NCBI GenBank assembly: GCA_030248215.1
Contig: JASANG010003119.1
Location: 310,001-374,000 of the forward strand
DNA from: Enoplolaimus lenunculus
Lineage: Eukaryota; Nematoda; Enoplea; Enoplida; Thoracostomopsidae
DNA: 64,000 nt
Direction of reading: 5' to 3'
Below, one piece after another: positions 21,657 to 32,641 of this stretch. Below the pieces are notes generated by a model. It saw nothing but the letters and a program-made list of their open reading frames with translations, was not told the DNA's origin and did not search any database. How positions within the stretch are numbered: the first letter of the stretch is position 1; each line of letters starts with the position of its first letter. The position numbers and the translations under genes are program-made.

Positions 21657-23190
21657 GTTTCACCCAAGGGTTGGTTTCAACCAAGGGTTGGTTTCAACAA
21701 CGGTTGGTTTATCCCAACGGTTGGTTTCCCTACGGTTGGTTTAACCCAACGGTTGTTTCACCCAACAGTCGGTTTTACCGCAACGGTTGTTTCACCCAAC
21801 AGTTGTTTCACCCAATAGTCGTTTCACCCAACGGTTGTTTCCCCCAACGGTTAGTTTCACCCAACGGTTAGTTTCACCCAACGGTTTGTTCCCCAACGGT
21901 TGGTTCACCAACGTTGGTTTCACCCAATAGTCGTTTCACCCCAACGGTTGTTTCCCCAACGGTTAGTTTCACCCAACGGTTAGTTTCACCCCAACGGTTT
22001 GTCCCCACGGTTGGTTTCCCCCACGGTTGGTTTCACCTCACGGTTGGTTTCACCCCACAGTCGGTTTTCCCAAGGTTGGTTTCTCCCCAACGGTAGGTTT
22101 CACCCCAACGGTTGGTTTTGCCCCAACGGTTGGTTTCACCCCAACGGTTGGTTTCACCCCAACGATTGGTTTCACCACAACGGTTGGTTTAACCCAACGG
22201 TTGGTTTCAACCCAACGGTTGGTTTCACCCCAACGGTTGGTTTCACCCCAACGGCTGGTTTCGGTTTCCCCCAACGCTTAGTTTTGCCCCAACGGTTGGT
22301 TTTGCCCCAACGGTTGGTTTCACCCCAACGGTTGGTTTCATCCCTTCTGTTGGTATTTCCCCAACGGTTGTTTTCACCCCAACGGTTGGTTTAACCCAAA
22401 CGGTTGGTTTCACGCCAACGGTTGGTTTCACCCAAACGGTTGGTTTCACCCCAACAGTCGGTTTCACTCCAACGGTTGGTTTCACCCTCAACGGTTGGTT
22501 TCACCCCAACGGTTGGTTTTGCCCCAACGGTTGGTTTTGCCCCAACGGTTGGTTTTGCCCCAACGGTTGGTTTTGCCCCAACGGTTGGTTTCACCCCAAC
22601 GGTTGGTTTTACACCAACAGTCGGGTTCACCCCAACGGTTGGTTTCACCCCAACGGTTGGTTTTGCCCCAACGGTTGATTTTAACCCACCGGTTGGTTTC
22701 ACCTCAACGGTTGGTTTCGCCTCGACAGTTGGCTTCACCCCAACGGTTGGTTTCAACCCAACGGTCGGTTTCACCCCAACGGTCGGTTTCACCCCAACGG
22801 TTGGTTTCAACCCAACGGTTGGTTTCAGCCCAACGGTTGGTTTCACCCCAACGGTTGGTTTTACCTCAACGGTTGGTTTCACGCCAACGGTCGGTTTCAT
22901 CCCAACGGTTGGTTTCACCCCGACGGTTGGTTTCACCCCAACGGTTGGTTTCACTCCAACGGTTGGTTTCACCCCAACGGTTGGTTTCACCCCAACGGTT
23001 GGTTTTGCCCCAACGGTTCGTTTCACCCCAGGGGCTCGTTTCGCCCCAGCGGTTAATTTCACCCCAGCGGTTAATTTTGCCCCAGAGGTTGGTTTCACCC
23101 TAACGGCTGGTTTCCCCTCAACGGTCGGTTTCAGCCCAAGGGTTGGTTTCACACAAACGGTTAGCTTCACCGCAACGGACGATGTCACCC
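21657..23190. repeat. 18-bp minisatellite, about 85 units
   Basis: Tandem units with consensus TTTCACCCCAACGGTTGG. Units in the middle are regular (18 bp, single substitutions such as TTTTGCCCC or CAACAGTCGG); units at the left (before about 22040) are uneven, with missing C residues. Because 18 is a multiple of three, most frames stay open on both strands and give fake proteins (PTVGFT, QRLVSP and VGVKPT repeats). The open frames at 22391-23194 and 22404-23201 are therefore artefacts: no splice context, no signal peptide and equal openness in several frames. Each unit contains CAACGG, which fits the Myb recognition consensus YAACKG. Confidence 0.95.
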
Positions 23191-23227
23191 CCATGGATTA
23201 ATGCAGCAGCTTGGTAAAGCGGTTGAA

Positions 23228-24124
23228 ACTAGAAAAAATGCTCAGCACTTGAGCAGCAAGGGATATGTTTCATATTCCTATTAAAAGTATGGTAAACTAG
23301 ATCAGCACATTCGCTTGATGTAACCTGGAAAAGTATTAAGAAACAATAGCGTCCAAAATCATGTTAACTATTAATTTTTCTGAAACATATTGCGGACAGC
23401 AAAATTTCTGTAATTTTCTTTTTGTAAGAAACAGATGCTTTTCTTGAATGCAAAGCGAAATAATTTCTGAAATGCACACAGATTTAGCTTGGAATCCATG
23501 AATGTATATTGAAGTTCTCTACAAGAACGTATTAAATTTACCTATGGCTTTGTATTACCATAGTTAATTGAATTTCATAAGAGCATTGTGTGGCGACATA
23601 ATGGCTGTGTTAGTCCTGATGACCAATTTTGCTACATACTTTCTTAAACAGACGTTACAAAACGAATCGCAATTGATGATTTAAAAAAGCTCCACTTATA
23701 AGTAACTTTGAGTTTACTCGGTTTTTGACCTTAGTGACAAATTCTATAAATGCGCATTTCCCACCCGAGTTATCTGTTTCACTACATAGTCACGACTATA
23801 GAAGCTCACAAATCGCACCGTATTCTGGCAACTTCGTTTAATGTGGCAAAATCAAAGAGCGGTATACCTCAGCCATGTCTCTGCGATCCTAAGAAATTTC
23901 TGAAAATTCCCAACAAATCCTGTCAAAAAGTTTATAGTTAGAAATAGATTTGCTGTCCGCAAGATGTTTTAGAAAAATTAATAGTTAACATGATTTTGGA
24001 CGCTATTGTTTCTTAATACTTTTCCAGGTTACATCAAGCGAATGTGCTGATCTAGTTTACCATACTTTTAATAGGAATATGAAACATATCCCTTGCTGCT
24101 CAAGTGCTGAGCATTTTTTCTAGT
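23228..24124. mobile_element. DNA element with 176-bp inverted ends, nearly identical arms
   Basis: The left arm 23228-23403 (ACTAGAAAAAATGCTCAGCA...) and right arm 23949-24124 are inverted copies differing at only a few positions, so the element is young or the arms are kept alike by conversion. The 545-bp middle has no transposase; the 63-codon open frame at 23750-23941 has no recognisable domain. It starts 38 bp after the minisatellite ends. No clear target duplication is visible. A non-autonomous long-TIR transposon is the simplest reading; a local inverted duplication is the alternative. Confidence 0.8.
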
Positions 24125-24139
24125 ACTACTCTGAGTGGT

Positions 24140-24285
24140 ATAACAGTAGTAAAGCATGTTCCTAAAGCCTAATGCTCGCATAAGGATAAACCAATAACTA
24201 CGTCTAAGCAAAAACTTAAAAGCTTAGTCTTACTGATTAAGTTCCGCGGAGACACGGTACGCTCCTTTATGCAACATGGGCCACG
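24140..24285. mobile_element. CCTAAG-type MITE, GGCCCATGT subfamily, decayed
   Basis: Contains AAAGCATGTTCCTAAAGCC, AGCAAAAACTTAAAAGCTTA and a CAACATGGGCCA end. The left end is unclear. Confidence 0.5.
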
Positions 24286-24410
24286 GTTAGTATCACCCTC
24301 GTTGCTTTCGCTGTCAGACTTGTCTTGCTTTAGTATTTTAAACAATTTGACAAACGTTCCCTTATACAAACACAAATTATGCATCTAGTACATGACAACG
24401 GTTAACAACA

Positions 24411-24537
24411 GAAACCTGCTTACTAAGCCTAAAACTAAACTTAAGCTAAGCCTAAATGTCTAATCCTAAGCTTCTCAATCTCTTTTTCCAGTTCCTATCG
24501 CCCACTAGGCACAGGCCCCTATAACTGACATGGGCCA
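24411..24537. mobile_element. CCTAAG-type MITE, GGCCCATGT subfamily, partial
   Basis: ACTAAGCCTAAAACTAAACT, GCTAAGCCTAAATGTC and an ACTGACATGGGCCA end. It lies about 170 bp downstream of the HSDL1-like stop codon. Confidence 0.55.
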
Positions 24538-24708
24538 AGTACATCATTCGTATAATTCACAACTGTATTTCCTAGCGTAACCATAGAAAACTTGTGGTTA
24601 AACTGAAATGTTTTGCTGTCATCTGCAAAGATTACAAACATGCATGCATTTAACAAACATAGGAATAGACATAAGCTACAATGATCCCAAATTCTGATTT
24701 TATCATTT

Positions 24709-27700
24709 TTAAAAATTCTCCTTATCAATGTTATCATCAACAGACAGTTCTCTCTTTAGCTGCTTTCTAAAGTAACTACCAATCAATATAGAGCTGTACA
24801 ACCAGACTCTTTGTGGAAGACAATAATGTAACCATCTCTATAAAATCACAAAAAAACGGTGTGAATTCATCAATGCATGTGGTATAACGAATTACAAATA
24901 CTTTAGGATCAATATTGTATTTAACAATTCATATTTTTACCCTGCGTTGTAGCGCAAACGTCGCATGTAACGTAATTTTTATGACATAATTCTTGATATC
25001 CAGTTCCGGAAGCAACTCCGAGAATTCCTTCTCCCATTGTAAGATTTTTCTCATCCCAGTTGAATCCTGCTTTTACCAACGCCTAACCGTCAGCAACAGG
25101 CACAAGCCTTTATGCTTAGTAGTATTTCTTAGTACTCAAAATAATTTTTAACTATTTCACAAGTGAACAAAGTACATAAGACAACGGTACCTGAACTGTA
25201 TGAGGAAAGTATCCCGTTGTAAAACTAGTGGTACCAAATGTCCATAGCGCTTGTCGAACAAACGTAGAGGGACTCGGCGTAAGGATTCCTGGACGTGCCA
25301 AATATGGTGACACTCGAGCCATATTGGTCGAAATGAAAAATGGCACAATCGCTTGCACGTGAATTCCAAGCTTTTCGTATTCAGCATGAAGACTTCCGGC
25401 CAAATACTCTAGGTATTTCTGAAACCGCAACAACTTAGAATTTTGTAAGCACATTTTCGAACACTTGTTAAACTAGTCCTTCAACACAACACAGTTAAAG
25501 TTAAGTTCGTTTCAACTATTGTAATTCAACTTAGTCAAAAAACTGTAATTCCACGACATTTTTAACTGAATGCAGAATATTTAATAACCGACAAATTGAA
25601 TCAAAACTAACCTTGGTTGCTGCGTAACAGGCCATCTGCGGAGTTGGATACATACAACTGCTGGATGACATAAAAACAACTAGCCCTTGTTTCCTATAAA
25701 ATGTATAAAAGGACATTATAGTGAGTACTTAACATGCCCGTACTTTTGTTTCGCAAAACACAAAATGTCCGTTTGCTGGTGTTCGAAACTGCATGTAATT
25801 TACTTTTTCCAATATGTAATTCGATCGCAATTTTTACGAATATTTTTTGACTCTTTTGGTTTAAGAACTAAAATTATCACAAATATTTAACCAATAAAAC
25901 AAAATATCATTACTTAGGCACCATGCAAGTCTTCATGACTAGATGTGATAAAATAGTCGCAGCAGCACAGTTAACATAGAGAAGTTCCCAAAGTTTCTGA
26001 AAGGAAGACAATATTTTAAACACGTACAAATAAAATTACGTACGTAGCTTTATAACGAATATGGTTGGTTTAAAATCACAGAACAACAAAATTTCAGGTT
26101 GTACCAAACCAATACTTTTCATAGCATTATACTTATTAATCTACGATAACGATACATAATAGATTTTGAGTCAACGTGAAAAACTGTACAAAACACAAAG
26201 TCGTAATCTTATCGATTTTTTATGTACAAATTAAAACCTTTTATAAACTCAAGATTCCGCCGAAAAAGTAACGTAAGAAATATTGCCTGCAAAAGAACTC
26301 TATATTAACCATTTTCTGAAAGAGCGTGTGTTATACTAAACACCAACTTACGTTTTCCGGCACAGATGTAAAATGCTGAGGATAATCGTAGTTCACTCCG
26401 ACATTGTTAACTGAATATAATTAAAAAGGCAATGCAGCTTCAACAGTAACTATAAGACAAGTTCTTATGTTTTATATTAATTCTAGATAACATACAATAA
26501 GGGGCCTGGAAACAAATGTGTCAAATTTGATTAGGGATCGGCCGATACCAAAATTTGTGCCGATGCCGATTCTTATTTTGAAATTTTGCCGATGCCGAAC
26601 CGATGCCGACTCCAACTTTAGTACATCATGCTTAATTAACAGTTAGGATACTACATTTCATCATTATATGAAGATTTCAACGCTAACCATCATAAACGAT
26701 TACAATTTTATAAGAACGATTCGTTTCAGTTAATTTTTTCAAGCACAAACGCAAAAGAGATAACAGTTTTCCTGACCTGACACACTGATATACGCCCAGA
26801 AATGAAATTGATAGTAATCTAATTCACTGGTAATGTGCAAGAAGTATCGGCGAAGAATCGTCAGTTTTTTTGCAGTGCCGATGTCGATACTAACAAAAAA
26901 AGCCGATGATTACCGATGCCGATTAATCGGCACATCCCTAAAAGTAATTCATTACGAATAGCTTTATTCTGTACTGAGACATAGATTCAAGTCACACAGA
27001 CATACCCGCATCTCACCATTCACTAACATCAACAATGTAACTGTTTGTAACAAACCTAAAATGCCAACATCTTTGTCTTTGAATAATTCGTGTAGATCGT
27101 CATATATGTGCGGACCGTTATTGAAATCAATAAGAACACGCACTGTTCTGACATGATACATTTCTTCTAAAATACAAACTCAAATTGCTTTCTATTAACT
27201 GTTTACCAAACTAACCACACGTACGTTAAGAGTAAAGCTAAAATAAGTTCAATGTTCACAGAAGTAGTTAAATAAAAGTACGTAGAAGCAAAAATTATAT
27301 TACAAACATCAACCCCAATTACGTAACCTTGATATTCGTTAAATATTTAAGTTACAGAAAGAAGTCGCTCTGGTATACGTAAATTAAATTTCAAAGGGAT
27401 GGAAATCTCAATAGAAACGTGGAGACTGAGACTAAGATTGAAACTGTGTACATAAGACTGACAATTGAGACATTTTTGAGAGTCTTACAAAAGTTTTTGA
27501 CCGCACCAAAAATTTCAATTAACGCTGTCGGTGCTTTGAATTGTTTTTTTTTAAATGGGAGCATTACTATAACTATTTTCACTCGGATTTGGTTTCGGTA
27601 AAATTGTGGATTCGATGCCAGCCTACTATACACTGAATTTCCAACAACTGGGCGATGAATTTGCAAATCAGAAAATTAGAAACCAATAATTCTAATCTGT

Positions 27701-29843
27701 GATTGCGTACGATTCAGAAGTTAATCAACTATATTATTTAATTTAACCAACTTGGCGCGTAATATATACGTAAAAATACAATTTAATTTCAGCATGTATC
27801 TTTCCAATTAATGGTCCTTATCTCTACTGGACGCAATAACGAATCTCAGCATTTTAGCTTGAGTTTTTTCAAAAGCTGAATTTAGGAAACTTGCGACTGA
27901 GACTCCATCCCTGCAAATTCCTACCTAACTCTTGAGCTAATGCAACCAACGCTTCGTCACGACGTCCCATTAGGATAATGTCGAATCCTAAAGCTGCTAG
28001 TTGTCTTGCATACTCCAAACCGGTTCCACTAGTACACCCTGACACTACTGAAATTGTAATAACATAATATAAATACCAGGGCTCAACCGGAATTCCTGTT
28101 CTGGCCAGAATTTCTGTAAAAAACGACTCCTGTTATTGTTCCTGTTCCGGCATTGCCGAACGCAGAAACCGGAATTTCTGACGGGTTTACTAAAAAGTAA
28201 CACAGTATAGTTGTGAAAAATTATGCTAAATTCCGGTTTCTGTTCGTGTTCCAGCAAAAAAGTTCAATTCCTGTTCCTATTCCAGCAAAATTTAGTTCCT
28301 GTTGGAACCGTGATAAATTCCAATGTGTTCGCTTAATTTTTTAAATCATCTTTACGAACTTTGACATAGATTTGACGAGATGTATACATTCCTCCATTAT
28401 AAAATACAGACATTGTTAGCAAAACATAGTAATTGGCAAGCATATATCTCATTGCCATGCAAAGTCCTTATTATATATTATTTGCACTCCCCTTACACAG
28501 TAAGCACATCCGGATGTTCGCAGGAAACAACTCACATTACGAATTAGCATTAAATTAGGATCATAAGTCACTTAAAACACTTGTGTAATGATTTTGTTCT
28601 TGCAGGGCAAGTTAATCGAACTGGTGTTTTCTCTTCTTTTTTTTCTGCTATAAAGAAGCACTAACACTCTGCTGCATCATGTGAGTTCGGCGTATATTTT
28701 CGGGTTGCACATAGTTTGTTTCCATTTAATATTCCTTTGTCGCTCTACAACGTGCAAATTTAGTTTTCGTAATCATTCTCTAGATATAACGTCCAAGCCG
28801 TATAACACTGCATTTCTTTCTTGACGGAAAGATCGTTTTAGATTTCGTAAACACTGCGCAGGAATGTGTAAAATGTACCGGACGGTTTAGAAGCAGAAGA
28901 GACTTCCTTTTAACATATTTCCTCAATCAGGTTCATACTCAGAAAGCGAATCGCAAACGCTTGTTTGCGATGTGGTGAGCCTCTGATATGAATAGCTAAT
29001 ATAAACGCTTTTTTGTTAATGTCAAAAGTATTTTGTTTTTTTGGTAGGATTAATTAAATTTTGTATGGAATTTAGCGATTTCAGAGATTTGTAAAAGCGT
29101 TAGAGTGGCCATGTGGTCGCTGAATTTTAATAATTTTCAAGCTTGCCGTATTACTTTACTTGTGCGTTAAGTGCTCTGCGCCGCAGCTAGAAACTTGTAT
29201 AGGAGACCGAGACGGTAGGTGCTTGAATATAGAATGTTCAAGCCCATTGAGCTCATGTGCATGCATCCACCACTTACAACCTATAATTAGAATTGACTCT
29301 TACATATACGTGCAAAGCTTATACATTCTCCACAACTTAACTAGCAACTTCGTGGCAGAAGAAACTATGTAAGGGGAGTGCAAATGATATATACTACGTA
29401 CTAAGGAAGTCCATATTATGAAAGTCTTACAGGGTCCGATTAAAGAAAGCGACATCCAGCTACGAAAACATTAATGGAAACAAGATAATTGCAAATTTAT
29501 GAAGTATATGCATTTCATATCCGGCTCTGCGCCGGTATCCGCCCAGAAATTTACTATTCCCCTACGCCTTTGGGTATTAAGTTTGCACTCGGATCATTAT
29601 ATATGTACCTGCCCACTGTCCATACGACCGTAAACGATGCCGAGTATTTCTCGCTCGTCCAAAATGGTCCCAAAACGCGCGCCCGATTTTATACGTTGCA
29701 TACGATACAAGACCAATAATCGCAACGCGATGGAAAACGCGAGTGCTAAACGATGAGCCACATCGATAACAATAATTAGACAGTTGTGCGTCACGAGATA
29801 AACTGTCGATAAATAGTGCAAAACTGTCTCCGCCAGAAGCCAT
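24709..29843 (-). CDS. HSDL1-like: HSDL1-like short-chain dehydrogenase/reductase (8 exons, complete)
   Basis: Minus-strand exons 29843-29609, 28047-27925, 27166-27056, 26410-26352, 25996-25914, 25693-25612, 25418-25191 and 24837-24709 join in phase to 349 residues. All introns are GT-AG. In order: an N-terminal hydrophobic helix (about 44-62); the cofactor motif VVSGCTSGTG (79-88, an SGxxxGxG variant); LKDKDVGIL-like FKDKDVGIL leading into NNVG (158-161); N185 in VNCAAA; S214; Y227-A-A-T-K231, the YxxxK motif; AIVPFFISTNM; TTGYFPHTVQ; and a basic tail ending DNIDKENF. The N terminus, SSSSCMYPTPQ and the C-terminal RWLHYCLPQRVWLY block match vertebrate HSDL1 (about 330 residues) better than HSD17B12 or HSD17B3. 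Human HSDL1 has Phe at the catalytic Tyr and is reported inactive; this protein has Tyr, so NAD(P)H-dependent ketone reduction or alcohol oxidation is plausible. Substrate unknown; paralogue assignment is inference. Confidence 0.9.
26532..26940. mobile_element. hAT-type MITE, TAGGGATGTGCCGAT family (HSDL1 intron 3)
   Basis: TAGGGATCGGCCGATACC at the left and CGATTAATCGGCACATCCCT at the right, with repeated GCCGAT words just inside both ends. Relatives at 41516-41799 and 47638-48019. Confidence 0.8.
28076..28314. mobile_element. hAT-type MITE, GTTCCTGTT family (HSDL1 intron 1)
   Basis: CAGGGCTCAACCGGAATTCC at the left and AGTTCCTGTTGGAACCGTG at the right. Its end lies only about 28 bp upstream (in transcription) of the exon 2 acceptor. 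Relatives at 35663, 40371, 41117 and 58674. Confidence 0.65.
28480..29385. mobile_element. Putative DNA element with 20-bp inverted ends (HSDL1 intron 1)
   Basis: ATTTGCACTCCCCTTACACA at 28480 returns inverted as TATGTAAGGGGAGTGCAAAT ending at 29385. The 0.9-kb interior has no recognisable transposase; the open frame at 29160-29372 is Cys-rich but has no known domain. It accounts for most of intron 1. Confidence 0.5.
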
Positions 29844-31140
29844 TACTCATGTGTATATTTTCAATACAATGATGTCCATTTTCTGTACATATTACAAATT
29901 GGAGTATTACGTACGAATGTGATATAAGGTAAGTCATGCACATAAGTTTTTTGTGTTAAAATGACCGAATGTATCATGTTCCAGTTTAATATTAGGCGAA
30001 AAAATAACAACCGACCTCAGTTCTGAAATCTTTTGGTAAAACCCAAGATGTCACTAAGAAACACAGTTAGTACTAAAATTCCTATGGTAACACAAGTACA
30101 AAGTGTAGTAAATACGTTCGTATACGTTTCAACCATGGTGGCAACAAAGGTTCGGATTCGGATTCGGCAAAAATTTGAGGTTCGGATTCGTATTCGGTTG
30201 TGGAAAAGCCGAATCCAAAAGCCGAATCAACCAAAGTTCGGCAATATGTTTTTTCATTTTTAAGCAATTAAATTTTTGAATACCTTTCCATAAAAATCAA
30301 TATTTTTTTATTTCAGGTGAGAAATCTCAGCACTGACGTCGGGACGAAATATATTAACGTATTAAAAGTCATACGTACGGCTGGCATTGCGTTGATATAC
30401 TGAAACAAATTATAGATATATCTGAAATTTGCAACATGCAGGATTCGAATTCGGCAAATTAGCATTGGATTCGAATTCGTATTCGGTCAAATCGTGGATT
30501 CGGTGCCACGTTGGTTTCAACATCTGACTCTGGTATGTTGAGGTATCCAGCGCACCCTGGTAAACAGAAAAACAGTCCAAAAACTGAGAAGACTCTATAA
30601 AATCAATTTATATATTTCCACGTATATACAATTCCACTAATATTCCACGATTTGACTCCGGTTCTACTACGTATATATTATTATTTTAACTCTCACGGTA
30701 TAGCACTACATTTACAGATTAGCTCCCACGTGATACAGGAGCAGCACCCACGTGATACATTAAGATACCCACAACAGCTTTATATTCTTCGAATCTTGCG
30801 GCTTAAAAGGAGGTTACTGAAAACTGAAATTTCACATCATCTTCTTTGCAATTTTCAGAGTAGAACTTTTTCTACTCCTTTCACCTTGGCCTGATACGCC
30901 GTTTCATACCTCAATATAAAGTCCCCTTAGTTTCTAACGAAAATATGTTGTACCAGGTTCACTTTAAGCAAGCCTCAAAGATCAAGCGTCAATTATGTCG
31001 AAAATCACGTAAAACAAAGGATTTCAACGCATATATTTTCGTGGACCATGAAATTTTACGATTAGCTAATTTATCTAAATTTGTTAAGCTTGTGTAGTAT
31101 GTTGAAATGGTATATCGTTTTGGAATTTCCATTCTTCTTG
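29844..31140. other. Upstream region of the HSDL1-like gene
   Basis: It should contain that gene's promoter (divergent from the retroelement cluster). I see no TATA box or other firm promoter motif. The only clear element is the MITE at 30134-30518. The rest is AT-rich without exons. Confidence 0.4.
30134..30518. mobile_element. hAT-like MITE, TTCGGATTCGG type
   Basis: Left GGTGGCAACAAAGGTTCGGA, then repeated TTCGGATTCGG and GCCGAATCC words; right GAATTCGTATTCGGTC and GGTGCCACGTTGG. A close second copy lies at 63113-63415 and a fragment at 36128-36250. Confidence 0.65.
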
Positions 31141-31205
31141 GCAGCGTAAGCATGTGAGACATGCTTGTCCTGGTGCATATGCAATAAATGCAGTGCACAT
31201 TGTGG
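31141..31205 (+). repeat. SINE 3' tail fragment
   Basis: GTAAGCATGTGAGACATGCT to GCAGTGCACATTGTG is nearly identical to the tail of the SINE that follows (31485-31545), so a truncated copy sits directly in front of a full one. Confidence 0.65.
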
Positions 31206-31212
31206 TGTACGG

Positions 31213-31550
31213 TCGACAGATATAGTCGACAAAAAAGGCAGTTGGAGAGGCGGGCTACGTGGCGCAGTGGTAGAGTGCTCGCTTAAGGATCCATAGGCTG
31301 AGAGTTCGATCCCCGCTCTAGCCCGCTTTTCCAGCTGCTTAGTTGAAAGGTCTGATCCCGGTTCCTACCTTGACTGACATGGGGGCTGCGCCGTGAGCGC
31401 AATGGCAAATTGCCGCGCTATGAACACGGTACGCAGTCGAATATAGGATGGACGGTCAAGGGACGACCTTGTTGAAAATAAGGGCAGGTAAGCATGTAAG
31501 ACTTGCTTGTCCTGGTGCATATGCAATAAATGCAATGCACATTGTGTTAC
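31213..31550 (+). mobile_element. tRNA-derived SINE, full length
   Basis: The head begins TCGACAGATATAGTCGAC. At 31252-31324 is a tRNA-like unit with pairing ends (GGGCTA and TAGCCC), an A box TGGCGCAGTGG and a B box GAGTTCGATCC. The body (GGTCTGATCCCGGTTCCTAC, GGTCAAGGGACGACCTTG) and a tail with GCATATGCAATAAATGCAA follow. The tRNA moiety could come from more than one isoacceptor. As a SINE it is transcribed by Pol III and moved by a partner LINE. Confidence 0.75.
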
Positions 31551-31569
31551 GCGTTTTTAATTTGGTGTG

Positions 31570-32470
31570 ACGTGTGGCAGGTTAATGTAAATGTCTCTAA
31601 ATGTTCAGTGTTACAATTGTGTTTTGTTAATAAAATGACGATGCAATCTCTTACATTTTCGGAAATACCGCAATCAAACCGGTGTCAGCTGTGAACGATT
31701 TATGAATCATGATATCTGCTGACTTCTCTTTCTCTGATCACTGCAGAAAAATAATAGCTAAAGCTTCGCTAAAAATCGGCTTAATTCTGTGTACCTTTTC
31801 AAATAGAGAAATCAAATTTATGACCTCTTTGTTTGTTTCTCATGTTAGACCAATTTTGAAATATGCCAGTGTTATTTGGTCTCCTTTGAATATTCAAGAT
31901 ATTGATAATATTGAAAATATTCAACGTAGATTTACCAAAAGAATCAATGGACTACGTTATAAATCTTATTCTGATCGTCTTGTAGCCTGTAATTTACAGT
32001 CATTAGAACTAAGAAGAATTATATCAGACTTAATTATGGTCTATAAGATAATACATCATGATGTTGAACTTAGTTTTGATGAATTTCTCTTATATGCGCC
32101 TAGCGTGGGTACGAGAGGAAATAGTTATAAATTATATCCTAGATTAACACGAAAAAGTAAAATATTACAGTCATTTAATGTTAGGGTTGTTAATTTTTGG
32201 AACAGCCTTCCTGAAGAAACTGTATGCATCTCCTCTGTGAATAAGTTTAGAGACAGTCTATCAGCGAACAGTAATTTACTGGAGAGGTTTTTAAAGGGGC
32301 GGGCATTTAGAAACCAGTAGGTTTATAGCCCGTGGGTACTGCGTGGATTAAGCGTATTAAGATAAATTTTTAATTATTTTGGCGTTTGCTTTGTTTACTT
32401 ATTCATTCGTTTTAAATTATGATGGATAGGTCCACGTTTAATAAATTTTTGTATTTTTTGTATTTTTGTA
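31570..32470 (+). mobile_element. 5'-truncated LINE: C-terminal part of reverse transcriptase ORF2 plus 3' tail
   Basis: The coding trace begins near WQVNVNVSKCSVL (31577), a hallmark of the thumb region of CR1/Jockey-type LINEs. It then shifts frame once and continues as AIKPVSAVNDL (about 31671-31703), where a TGA has replaced an expected glycine codon (DLG). It is open from 31709 to 32320 (ISADFSFSDHCRKI; FVSHVRPILKYASVIWSP; NIENIQRRFTKRI; SLELRRIISDLIMVYKI). After the stop come about 150 bp of 3' tail ending in TTTGTATTTTTTG runs. The polymerase palm and the endonuclease are missing, so the copy is dead. Clade inferred from these C-terminal motifs only. Confidence 0.85.
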
Positions 32471-32473
32471 CAA

Positions 32474-32641
32474 TCGACACATATAGTCGACAAAAAATGC
32501 AGTTGGAGAGGCGGGCTACGTGGCGCAGTGGTAGAGTGCTCGCTTAAGGATCCATAGGCTAAGAGTTCGATTCTCGCTCTAGCCGGCTTTTCCAGCTGCT
32601 TGGTAAAAAGGTCTGATGTCCCGGTTCCTACCTTGACTGAC
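32474..32641 (+). mobile_element. tRNA-derived SINE, 3'-truncated copy
   Basis: TCGACACATATAGTCGAC then the tRNA-like unit 32513-32585 (same A and B boxes, with a few changes in the T arm). The match to the first copy stops after CCTTGACTGACA. It starts where the LINE tail ends. Confidence 0.7.

Noticed and set aside
22391-23201. Long open frames of 202-267 codons on both strands
   Set aside because: They are produced by an 18-bp tandem repeat in which several frames are open at once; no splice sites, signal peptide or frame preference.
24955-25095. Minus-strand open stretch (ALVKAGFNWDEKNLTMGEGI and on, about 47 codons) inside intron 7 of the HSDL1-like gene
   Set aside because: It looks coding and has AG before and GT after it, but the acceptor lacks a pyrimidine tract and the end phase does not fit the flanking exons, which already join correctly without it.
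31252-31324. Functional tRNA gene
   Set aside because: It is followed by a SINE body and tail and occurs again in the same context at 32513, so it is the head of a retroposon.
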